A DNA stretch of 64,000 nt from Elmis aenea (taxonomy: Eukaryota > Arthropoda > Insecta > Coleoptera > Elmidae). A model generated the notes under the pieces. The model was not told the origin of the DNA, ran no database searches, and saw only the letters and a program-made list of their open reading frames with translations. The translations under genes were made by a program, and so were the position numbers. This document shows positions 24,392 through 34,920 of the stretch, piece by piece. The stretch covers positions 868,001-932,000 of the forward strand of contig OX393579.1 in NCBI GenBank assembly GCA_947652605.1. The letters are read 5' to 3'. Within the stretch, counting starts at the first letter, position 1, and every line of letters begins with the position of its first letter.

Positions 24392-24894
24392 AACATTCCA
24401 ACGTCGTAGCGCTGCACTGACTACATACAACACCTCATGATACTTCTCCAGTTGGGAATATTGCTGACATTAATCTTTGTCTTCAAATAATAAATTTAAT
24501 TGAACTAACAATGAACTAACAATGATAATAACATAAAATTTTATGAATTTCTGACAAATTTTTGGTTTTCATTAAGAATTGACGTAAAAAGTTTTGATTA
24601 TTTGAATGTATTTTTGAGTAGCTGTTGGTTAGTCATTTTCATCATACATTACCTTGATTTATTCTTGATTAATTGTATAAAATATTTGGGTAGAATTATC
24701 TGTACTTCTTTATTTATAGTTTGAAGTTGGTCGTTGTGGAAAATTCGATTTGTGTTCGAATTGAAATTATTGTAATCGTTGGAAAACCGTGGAATGTTGA
24801 CGTGGATTTCAAACGAGAATAAATTTGTATCCTTTACGTTAACCGATTATTTATTAATTATACAGAATTGTGCCAATTTCGAAGGATGTTGAAC

Positions 24895-25290
24895 CTAGAA
24901 GATGCTTCTTATTAACCTCGTATTCTGGTTTAAATCCGAACCCAACACTTTCTTCTCCCACCTTGCTTCATCAACCTGCTGCTTGAATTTACCTTTCTAT
25001 CCACCATTCATTAAGTTTTTTCTCCTCGTCGCTCTCGGATCAACGCCATGTTTTCTCCTCGTCGACTAACCTTGGTTCTTTAATCCTGATGTACAAATCG
25101 TCTTTGACCAATGCCGCGCTTTCACGACTTCCTCATTCCTAAGAACCAGTCTCAGAATCGGTGTCAGTGTATATCGAGGTTATGGCCGTTTACATTGAAC
25201 TTGATCTTGCGTGGCTTTCTATATTCCTCTTACTTTATTTACAAAACCAATACGACCGGTAATGCCGAAGTAGTTTTTAATTTCAGGTCA
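24895..25290 (-). pseudogene. Decayed coding remnant with frameshifts and stops, family unknown
   Basis: Read on the minus strand, a coherent charged protein can be followed through three frames. A first part at about 25290-25115 contains two stops. A second part (25111-24989) includes LVKDDLYIRIKEPRLVDEEK and SESDEEKKLNEWWIER, separated by one in-frame stop. A third part (24990-24895) starts KFKQQVDEARWEKKVLGSD and ends at a stop. Codon use and composition differ from the AT-rich flanks. An AATAAA lies about 45 bases beyond the last stop (minus strand, near 24850-24855), which would suit a retrocopy, although no poly(A) tract is left. I do not recognise the parent protein. The alternative is a transposon relic. 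Confidence 0.35.
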
Positions 25291-25331
25291 ACTTTGAAAC
25301 AAAAAAAAGCGATCATTTCGTAAACACGTAG

Positions 25332-25337
25332 TTTATT
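25332..25337 (-). terminator. Candidate poly(A) signal of the Cys-free Osiris gene
   Basis: AATAAA on the minus strand, about 300 bases past the stop at 25638. I saw no nearer canonical hexamer. Confidence 0.35.
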
Positions 25338-25637
25338 TAAAAAAAAAAGATTAACTTACAAGTCGTACAGTAAATACAAGTCACAAATTAAAAAAATAAT
25401 TTAGCTATAGGTGTGTAGTTTTTACTTCGAAATGAATGAACGTTTGCTAGATGGAAATGAGCGTGAAGTCGTCAAAATGTGTGAGAAATTTTGATAGGGC
25501 GAAGGGATGAAATATAAGTAAATAACTACAAGTCTTCAAGACAGAAAATCCTAGGAATTTTCTCTATAGTTAAATAGAGATCAACGAACTGGTCATTAAA
25601 TAAATAAATAATTATAAATATATTTGATATTCACAAC

Positions 25638-28600
25638 CTAGCTTGATTTGTATGGGTCCCAGGCGTTGTACGCCATGTCAACCGCCTCTCGTTTTCTTCT
25701 GTGGTCGTAATGACCGCCTCCATGACCTGAAGCGTGAATTACGTGGTGTCCACCTTCGTCGCCTCCGGAGGATGCCAATTTTTTGAGCCCGACAATCATA
25801 GATAACATAAGGGCCATAGCCGAGACCATCAGTGCCTTCATGGCCAACAAGCCAACACCTCCAAGACCAATGGCAGCCATGGTCTTACCCATCATCAAAC
25901 CCAACATTGCGATAGCTCCCATGCCGCCACCCTTCTTGCCTCTGCCCGTTTCTGCAAAAATAAATTTTGTAATAACACAAATCAAAAAATAAAATTCGTA
26001 TTGCTGTTTGTTTTGCCAGCGATATTAGTTCAGTTTAAATTCTACTATATTAACGTTGTAGTGTTATTGTTTCGAAGTTTACATGGTAATCATAACTATA
26101 AATTTTCGTAGATTACAAACAAAAATGTAATATCCTGTTTAGTTCCTCAAACTTTAATTATTTGTGAAGATTATGCTGTAGCATATACAACATGATATTG
26201 CCAACTCCTCATACATATATTCATGTAGATGGCACCACATTACAGCTACCATAAGTGCGTTGCATTGTAACACATGCTGCTTAATAGCTTTAAATATTGT
26301 TTTATTACATAAATTTGCAATATTTTTGTATTTTCTCCACTATGAGTTTATAAGTATAGATCGTTTTACATATAGAACTTTTTAATTACACTTACTTACT
26401 TTATTTATCTTAGAATAAATAATTAGAGTAAGATAAGCAGTACAACATTTCTTGCTTGTTAAACGAACATTAAAAATTCCTGTATTTTAAAAATGGTAAA
26501 AAATTTATCTAGTTTTCTTGGCCAATACTGTGAAATTTGTTGCAGCGTGCAAACATTTTTGCTTATTCGTTATTTATAACCACTTACAGTTAGCAAATAA
26601 AACATAATATGGCATCTTAACGGATAGGTACTCGCTAACAAAATTAAGTACTTGATAAATACAAGAAAATGTGGAGACATAACGTTGTGTTAGTTGTAAG
26701 TGATATAGCTTAACAAAATTATTTAATTTTATCTTAGAAAATACAAGTTTTATATGCCCAGTTCCCAGTTTTTGTAAAGATATCAACTTTCTAAAGATTA
26801 TCCAGGCAAGATATTTTAATAAATGCTTAAATTACTTAAGATTATTATTAAGATTATCAACAATTAGTTTAATTATGATCCTGCATAACATAAAAGCAAA
26901 ACTGATAAGAAAGAATGGCTGCATATTCTTTAACTGTGATTAAATAATTTTTCTTTATTAGTTATCGAAATTACGCTAATTGCAAAAGTTTAATTTTGAA
27001 GAAAAATTGTAGTTTACATGTACAAGATACAATACTTCAGAATATTTCTTGTAAAGGCTATTCTACCATCAAAATCATGTATGTATGTATGTGTCTTGGT
27101 AGAGATGTACTATATAACCCATTTTTAAGCAAATTCATAGCTTCTGCCTCTGTATTTTTCCAAAAGTGTTGGTACTGATCGACCTTGCATCGAGATTAAA
27201 ATGAGGCGGTCGTCTAAGCCGTCTTCTTTTATAGTAAATCCATCGGTCATTTCTAATTTATAACGAGAATTAGAAAGGCGTGTTAACTGTTTTATTTGAA
27301 TAAGGAATCATTAAACAGTTGTACGCATTTACATCCTTTTAATAGATTTCTAGGTTATTGAAGAACAGAGACGTGCCCATTCATTGAAAACGTTATTTTA
27401 CGTTCCCATTTGTTTTTATTTAACATGTGTGAATAGCGCTGTGAAAATTAAAATTGGCTTCAAACTATGGTTATATCGAAAGACATACTCAGAAATTTTA
27501 ATGCTTATTGTTAATTATTAATTTTGCTAACAGCACTAGACTAAAAAGCTGTTTTTGTTGTCATAAATGTTACATTATGATTTTCAAATCGTGAACTAAT
27601 ACCAAATTTTTTAATTATCTTGGAGAGCATTGCTAAAAAAAAGATCCAACGATAAAAATTATTAACTGTAAAGAGCTACCAATTATATAAAATTTATTAT
27701 TAATGATCGTTCAAAAAGTGCTTCTAGACAAAATGTTTTAATTTGTCCAAAACCTCAACCTTTGTAAAGATATAAAGACTGAGCAAATTTTTAGTATTTT
27801 TGGGCAAAAGGTCTAAGTTTATTTGTTAATATTTTAATACGCAGTTTAATTGTTAATCGTCCAACTACCGATTTAAAATTAAAATTGTTGTTATAATGAA
27901 CATAAACAAATTCAAATTTAGTAAATACTTCAAATATTTGAGGATTCATTTGCAATTAAAAATAAATTTGTTTGAAAATCACTTATTTTTTGGTGATTTA
28001 TCTCTACAGAAATATTAGAATAGTTATAGACTTCCGTCTCTTCAAAGATTGTAACCGATAAACTGTCCTAGCATTTCTGGATGTAATGCTTCATATAAAA
28101 ATATAAGTGATAAGTGATTATCTAAAATAATTAATCCAAGTCATACAGTTTTACCCAGTAATAATATAATAACCTGTCAACAGTAGCTTTTCATTGTACA
28201 ACTTAGTAAGACCTAGTAATATAATAAAAGTTAATAAATTACCTAGTGACTCGTTACCATTGTGTCCATAACATGATTATTCAATAATAATTCTTGCATT
28301 TATGCCACGACAGTTGAGTAGCAAAGCAAATCCTATTAATCACGTCTTTAATAAATTTACAATACCGTTTTATGCACTAGATAATTCAATAATTGAATTG
28401 ATAACTGGTGTTGTAAAAGTCGGAACTAAACTTCTTAATCCTTGATGCAAGCACGTTCATTGTAATTGTTTGGTTGTTAGCCAGATGGTGCCTATAAACT
28501 AATATGCAACCAGAATCAATATTGATCAGCAATAATGGTCGGAGTTGCAGTTTGTACGTGATTGTCGTTTACTGAAACCACTAATGCTAGGACAAAACCA

Positions 28601-29959
28601 TAGCATAGATATTTGCCAAAAGCGCACGTTTATATCGAACAAAACCATAAATCACTAATTTGAGTTAAATCGTTACAAAGTTATAAATGCTATATGTTTA
28701 ATCTTTACGTAACATGGATGGGGTAGCGAATTAAGTCTTTCTGTAAATTATTTTGGGCCAATAATTTCATTTAAATGTGGTTGTAGGAAGCTTAAGTAAA
28801 GAAGCAACAAGTGCTTTATTATTCCTTCAGACATCATAATTTTGGCTTTATATGTATAATTTAATATTGTAATAGACTAATAAAAACTCCAAGATGTACA
28901 TTGATTGCAATTAAGGAGTTATGAAAAGCAATCTTTGTAATAAAAATTATGCATTATTTGATATTTCTGATATTTTAAGGATTGAACATCAAAAACCTTT
29001 GATATTATTGACTAATAGCACGTTTATAATAAACATATAAAAGGCTAATATTAACATTTACTGTCTTCTAAATAATACAGCAACTGACAGAGAAACAAGA
29101 GTCTTGAAACTGGTATGGCATTACGATAAGACATTCTTCGAAATTACATGAATGAGTTTTATTAGGTTTATTTGTATTAGCTTTCAGTTATTATTTTAGA
29201 TATGTCATATTTGGTAGGTAAAGGTTTAATTTAAGACTATAATGAATTGATAAATAATATATTGCAGGTTGTAGATTGCAACTGGGGCTTTCATGAAAAT
29301 TATTTTTGTTTTAAAAGGCTGGTGTACAAGCATGAATTTAAATGCACGTTAAAATGACCCTCTTCTAAAGATTTGTTTAAAATATTCTGTCGTATAAGAT
29401 TATTACCACATGTTAATGTACAACGCTATAATTATTTAAATTTTTAAATTATTAATCGTGAAGATACCGAACGCCAGAGGCGCTTAACTGCGCTCTCGTT
29501 GAAATACAAGAGTAATTCGCCCCTGGCACATCCTCGACCAAAATTTAGGTCGACTGTGCCTCGAAAACGACAAAAATTTTAACGCGCTGCTTTTAAATAT
29601 GTCTTACCGACATCGTTGTTTTCTACTTTATCAACCAAATCCTTGAAAGCCCTTCCGAGTCCTTCCTTTGGCATAAGTTCCGGTAGTTTAATCCTAAGCT
29701 CGTGCGTCTTCAAGAATTTTTCGAGTCCGCCCAAAATGCTTCCGTCGTCGGCCGATCTGGCGCTGGCGTCGTTTTCACTAGCGGTGCTAACAAGGTGGAG
29801 GCCTTCGCCGAGCTTTAGGTCCTCTGGTTGAGAATTTAAATATTGTCGCACTACTTTTCCTAAAATTTGCATGCCATGGCTGACGTCGGGCCCCTCACTA
29901 CCGCCACGGGCTACCGTCGCGACGGCCAAGACGCCAGCTAACACCAGATACTTGTGCAT
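25638..29959 (-). CDS. Osiris family protein (DUF1676), cysteine-free member, 2 exons, 221 aa
   Basis: The exons are 29608-29959 and 25638-25951. The donor is G|GTAAGA and the acceptor TTTTTGCAG|AA, and both carry phase 1, so the 666 coding bases join cleanly. The start is ATG at 29959 (MHKYLVLAGVLAVATVARGG, a signal peptide); the upstream in-frame codons contain no other ATG. The mature part has LKLGEGLHLVS (48-58), a charged region, TGRGKKGGG (119-127), a Gly/Ala/Met/Leu hydrophobic block (about 128-176, ending MIVGLKKL), a His/Gly-rich segment and a C-terminal AVDMAYNAW (207-215), a variant of the Osiris AQxLAY motif. There is no cysteine anywhere, so the paired-Cys segment of typical Osiris proteins is missing. 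The intron is 3.66 kb. I do not assign an ortholog number; lying between the Osi6- and Osi7-like genes, it could be a relocated Osi8-type gene or a lineage-specific copy. Confidence 0.85.
28002..28085. repeat. Foldback repeat copy inside the intron of the Cys-free gene
   Basis: TCTCTACAGAAATATTAGAA near 28001 is partnered by an inverted TCCTAGCATTTCTGGATG near 28068-28084. The core words match the dispersed family. Confidence 0.4.
29081..29130 (-). repeat. Foldback repeat copy inside the intron of the Cys-free gene
   Basis: CAACTGACAGAG, then AACAAGAGTCTTGAAACTGG, then TATGGCATTACGATAAG matches the right arm at 60671-60730 closely. Confidence 0.55.
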
Positions 29960-29985
29960 GGCTGCTTTGTAACACGATTCTACAA

Positions 29986-30017
29986 TGGCCAACTAGATCT
30001 AAACTTCCTCTTATATA
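29986..30017 (-). promoter_or_regulatory. Core promoter of the Cys-free Osiris gene (TATA + Inr)
   Basis: TATATAAG starts at 30017 on the minus strand and an initiator-like CCATTG has its adenine at 29986, 31 bp downstream. The leader before the ATG at 29959 is 26 bases. Confidence 0.6.
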
Positions 30018-33000
30018 TCAAATTCCAAAAAGACTATCGCTAGTTACGATTATTATGAATTAATGGAGCACAGCTTCTATAAATAAGAAAAATAACGTAA
30101 CGAGAGCACTTGCTGATGACGCCTTCATGCTGACGATTATGAACTACATAGCAAGTTGTTTCATGTACGAGATTTGCGTAACTCGACAAGTGATTGTAAA
30201 TTCGAATCTGGATTTTGGTGAAAAGTAAACTGGGGCATGTTACGGTCAGCAGATAGAGGAGCGATTTAATCATCTTTTTTGCGTGCCACAATTGCGACAA
30301 CTCTTCATTAATAAAAAAACCCCTTGTTAAAGTGTACAATTATTTTCCTTCGTACCGGAGCAAGCTGTGGCATACTTCCGGATGTTATTTGTTTCGAACG
30401 GATGGCCACCGGATGAGGAGAACGGCAATAACAGTGGGGATGTCAAAACTTGCGAACGCAACCTTAATATAAATATAATCTGAGCGCCACTCGTCTAGGT
30501 AACTATCGTTTTCATCAACGGTGGCTGCAGCTAACACCGCAAATTTATTTTCAAGTTTCACTTCGTTACTATCTTACGCGTAAACCATTTTTAGTTTCAC
30601 TAAATTATGCAAAGTGAAAACGTTTTACTTTTTAAGGCAACTTTTGGCATCCTATTACACGCAGATTGCCAAAAAATCTGCATTTAGTAACGGCATAAAT
30701 CTGTGTCTTTAACCCTCTCGCTGATAATTCAAAAAGTAAGCGCTGATACTAACGTAAATTACCACAAGGACTTTTGGCTGTTATAAATGTATCACAAAAA
30801 TTGCAAGAAAACTCTCTGTTCACCCGCTGCAATTTTTTAAAGAGTTTAAATTGACAACATTTTTATGCACATATCGATTTACAATGAACCTAAGTCACTT
30901 AAGGAATGTTTGTAGTTTAAATCTGCTTGATAAAAGTTTTAATTATTTGAGTAATTTATTTACGGCCTATTATCTGTAGAGGATCTTTATCTTAATTATA
31001 ATTTGTGTATGCGTAAGACTTTTTAAAAATTATTTACATGTTTGCATTTACCTATGTTAAAAATGTTGCCTTCTTTATTTAAATACCAGCTTTTAAGTTG
31101 TCTTATTTTCTTTATTTTGTTAAAGTTTATTAATAACCCATAATAAACAAGTCCTTAAATATTTGACAAATAGAATGTGTCTGAAGATTATAAAGATTTA
31201 GCGTTTAGGCAAACAGTAACCTGTAGAACAATTAAAGAATATTATAATAAATTAGATTTAAACAGTAGGTTTTCGTTGAATTGCAATGCGTATTTGTTGT
31301 AAATAGTCCGATTTTATTTGACAAATATTGAATTTTTGAAGGTGTGAACCTGCGTATAGAACATATCCTTGTTTTTTCCATCGTATGAACTCTTTACCTA
31401 TAAAACCATACTCAGATCACCTTGATCACATACCATGGTTCTATTATTTTTCCATTAATCATGCAAATTATACATATAATTGCAGTAAGTTGTGCAGAAA
31501 GTAATAATGTCTTTATAAATATATATTACATCCTCCTCGGTAAAAACTCTTTTTCAATTAACTGTAATACACGCTGAGTGGCTGTTTATGAACATCCTGT
31601 ACAATCTTCACGGTTCTTATTTTCATGTCTTATTTACTCGTATATAAACACATGCAAATCGTGATGTAATTTCTGTCGTGGAAATTTGATCCTGTAATTT
31701 GAAGACAGTTAAATGTACGTTGCGATTTTAACAGAGGTTATAATTTGAAACAATTAACTTTCATTACGTGTAATTATCATGGTTAATCTAACGCTTGAGT
31801 GTGCTAAAAAGCATCAACCAGATAATTTGTCTGCAAGAGAGTGTTGCAATGTTATTTTGTGCCGGAACAATCTGTAGCATTTACTGTTGAACTTGCAACA
31901 AGATCTGTAGCATGAATTTTATGTTCATATATGTCGCAGTGTTATTGAAAAAGCTCTGTTTAAGATTAATAATTTTAGCATAGGGTCTAATTTATGACAA
32001 TAGTTAAACAATCAATGAATTATAAAGTGGCGACTCTTGTGTTGAAAATTAGTTATAATAGTAATGAAGTTACAGCATATATTCTTCTTAAATCCTTAAG
32101 ACAGATTTTTCAATAAGCCGCGATGTATCCTGAACAACGCGTACATACAATACGATTTTTTATTGAACATGTTTTTAAGTAGACAATTGGGTGCATAATT
32201 ATTTCTATTGTAATGTATGTTTCATTATGGTCTGTGCTGCAAGAATTAAAAAAAGTTAACAGAAATGGCAGTGAAAATTTTGTGTTGTGAATGGTTTGAA
32301 ATTTGGATTTTTTTGCATAATTTGATTTACTTAGAAAATCGATTAAGCAATTCTTTCTACCATTTCTGTATCTGACCTAGTTTTTTTCAAATCCATTTCA
32401 TCCCTTGATGTCAATATATACTATTTTTGTTATTAATTACAAATCAACATACAATTTAAATGCTTGAATTATTTACATGATACGTTTATTAATATAAGTA
32501 AGTTTATTTTAAACACCTATCTTTTTCTCGAAGAATCGCTTGTAAAAATGCTAGACCAGTTTTAAAACTGATAAAGATTTTTTATTTTCACGATAACTTT
32601 GACACTGATCTACCAGCAAGACGTTCGTTAAAAAAAATGGATAAGTGGTTTTACATTAAACTTACTTATTCACTTCCAAGTTGCTTCACTTTGTACTGTC
32701 TTTACAGCACAATATAATAAACATGTACTTACAGTAGGACACACATAAATATCAAGGCGGTTAGTTAAGTTTAAAAAGATTACGTAATATTTCGTTGATA
32801 CCCCTGCAAAACATTATAATAACTTTTCCAATTCGTGAACCAAGTGTTGGCACAATATTTCTTTAGTGTTATTTGGTAACCTCAGAAGGTTTTTCGTTCT
32901 GATTGTAAATCTTTTATCAATATTTCGCTTCAGAATTCTATGAAGGAGCATTATGAAACAGCACACAATGTTTGAGTGTAGGTCTTGCAGTCAGTACCCG

Positions 33001-34430
33001 ATTTTTCTATGAGTTTCGTTTAGTCACAGGATCACACCAATGGAATCTGTGAAAAAAAAACGCATATTAATAGTTGCGTTATTATTTTAAATCAATATTA
33101 CAGTTGCGTATGACAAACTGCTTGTTTATCAAGACGGAACTCGTTGACATACATAATCTTTACTGAACATGAGCGTTCGTGCAAGTGAAATAACAACTAT
33201 TTCTCCTGGTTAAACAAATAAAACAATACATATATTTTAAAGGACGGATATCGGGAACTTTCCACAGATTTTTGTCAAGTCTTTTATTTCCAGCGCTTTC
33301 CTTATCAATAAAATGTAAACTTGTATTAAAAAGTTTTAAAGGTGTAAGCTTTTGATATTGTCAAATCGTAGTTTTCCAACAACCTCACGAAAAATATATG
33401 TTCCAATCTAAGTTTTACTTACGTTTGCAACAATATTATTATAAAGTCTGTATAACTTTCGAAAAGATAAGAAAGCGCCCTTAAGAAAATACACAAGTAA
33501 AACACTTGAGAGCTTGAAAACTACGTTGTTTGGTTTTTAAAAAAACATTAATCAACATTTCTTTTAAAGTTCAAAAATTCATATTCTATAATTTAAAAAA
33601 AATACATTTGGTAAAAATATACAAGTTAACAGTAATCTTTAAAGAAATTGTGTATTACAATATTGTTTTAGTGCTTGTATTATATTAATGTAGCTTGACG
33701 TATTGTTCCTGAAGAAGTTTAATTTTTAATTGTTCTCAATATTTTTTCAAGTAAGTTTTACTGAACTGTTATATTTTAAATATCTTATTCCCATTAAAAA
33801 AGTGCCAAAAAATTATTAGTAATCAAATTGTTTAGAAGTAATTTAAAAAATCAATTTGTAATGTAGCTGTTAATTCGCTTTCATAACGTTGCAAAATATA
33901 TTTTTCTAACAACTAGCTCTTGATTAGCAAGAAGATTAATGATGATTAATTGAGCTAAAAAACGCCTACTTGTCAAAGGTACTATCATTATTAGGAAGCT
34001 TTTTAAATACTGTTTATGACAAGCCTACAAGCCTACTAAATTACGTACTATGCTTTTTGATGTCAATAAAAAATTGCGAGAAGGAACAAACTTTTAAATA
34101 AATGTAGTTATTCTATGCTGTGACAATCAACCTTTGCTTTCATAGATTTTGTGTATCTGGAATTTTTTGAATGTCAGAAAATATTTAAATACGATATTGT
34201 TTTAGATTACAGTTATACCTATCGATTTATGTAAAAAAAAAACTGAGAGATATTCAATTTAAAACTTTCAGGGTTGTTGAAATTTCCGTGGAAATTGGAA
34301 ATGCTACTGAATTGAGGTCAGTGGTTTTTCATACCTTTTTATTGATGAGCTTAATTTTGCTGTTTACCTAAACCTTAGATCATATAAACTACATGGATAA
34401 CACAACACCATAGGAATATAGTTAAAACAA
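30018..34430. other. Intergenic, upstream of the Cys-free gene
   Basis: The first 550 bases (30040-30560) are richer in G+C, with CpGs and words such as CGGATGGCCACCGGATGAGG, and may hold regulatory sites. A minus-strand frame here (30040-30339, about 99 codons) starts with TTG, not ATG, and matches nothing I know. From about 30600 on the DNA is AT-rich without genes, apart from a foldback-repeat arm at 32538-32577. Confidence 0.45.
32538..32577 (+). repeat. Foldback repeat copy, single arm
   Basis: GCTTGTAAAAATGCTAGACC followed by AGTTTTAAAACTGATAAAGA is one of the best-preserved examples of the arm sequence. Confidence 0.55.
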
Positions 34431-34439
34431 TGTTGCCGA

Positions 34440-34920
34440 CATGTACAACGTGCCTTTTTAAACCTATCTCTTTTTATATTATGTGGACCCAATATACGCT
34501 ATCTTTGTTTTGGCCCCGGGCCCGCTGTCATCGTAGCGCAACCGTGATAATAACTGTAACGTATTTCCTACCCAGCCTATTCTAGCGACTGACGCGTGAA
34601 TGACATTTAGAATTTTTTGCTATTAAAATCGTCGTTTAATTGAATCAATTGATTCTAATAAGCGGTGTTTACTGTACTTCAATAAAACTTACTAAGTCTG
34701 ATCTAATGTTATTGTATCCTCCCACATTTGACACGGAAACATCCGAGTACATTGCATCTACTAGTAGTTCAAATAACGCTTTAGTTCAAATTTCGCGCGT
34801 AACCATAGTAACGCACACGATTTTACTCGGTGGGGCCGGAAAGCGAGATAGAAATATACTTTCATTTGTGTTAGAAGGAGATGCAGTATAATTGTACGTC
34901 TGGGATATGTGTACAACATA
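34440..34920. promoter_or_regulatory. Isolated G+C- and CpG-raised island, candidate regulatory element
   Basis: Surrounded by AT-rich DNA, this patch contains GGCCCCGGGCCC, several CGCG/GCGC words and, at 34799-34812, GTAACCATAGTAAC, which fits the RFX X-box pattern GTHNYYATRRNAAC. An 83-codon plus-strand frame (34640-34891) begins with TTG and matches no known family, so I do not call it a gene. The island lies midway between the Cys-free gene and the divergent plus-strand gene and could serve either. Confidence 0.35.

Noticed and set aside
25783..25992. Plus-strand frame opposite the second exon of the Cys-free gene
   Set aside because: Shadow of the hydrophobic block on the other strand; no start context or motif.
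27076..27095. Short ATGT microsatellite
   Set aside because: Only about four units; ordinary simple repeat.
29616..29831. Plus-strand frame opposite exon 1 of the Cys-free gene
   Set aside because: Antisense shadow of a well-supported exon.
29960..29992. N-terminal extension of the Cys-free protein (beginning at a TTG)
   Set aside because: There is no ATG in the extension, and the predicted transcription start (29986) lies inside it; ATG at 29959 gives a proper signal peptide.
34640..34891. 83-codon plus-strand frame in the G+C-raised island
   Set aside because: Starts with TTG, lacks motif or splice context; better read as part of a regulatory patch.
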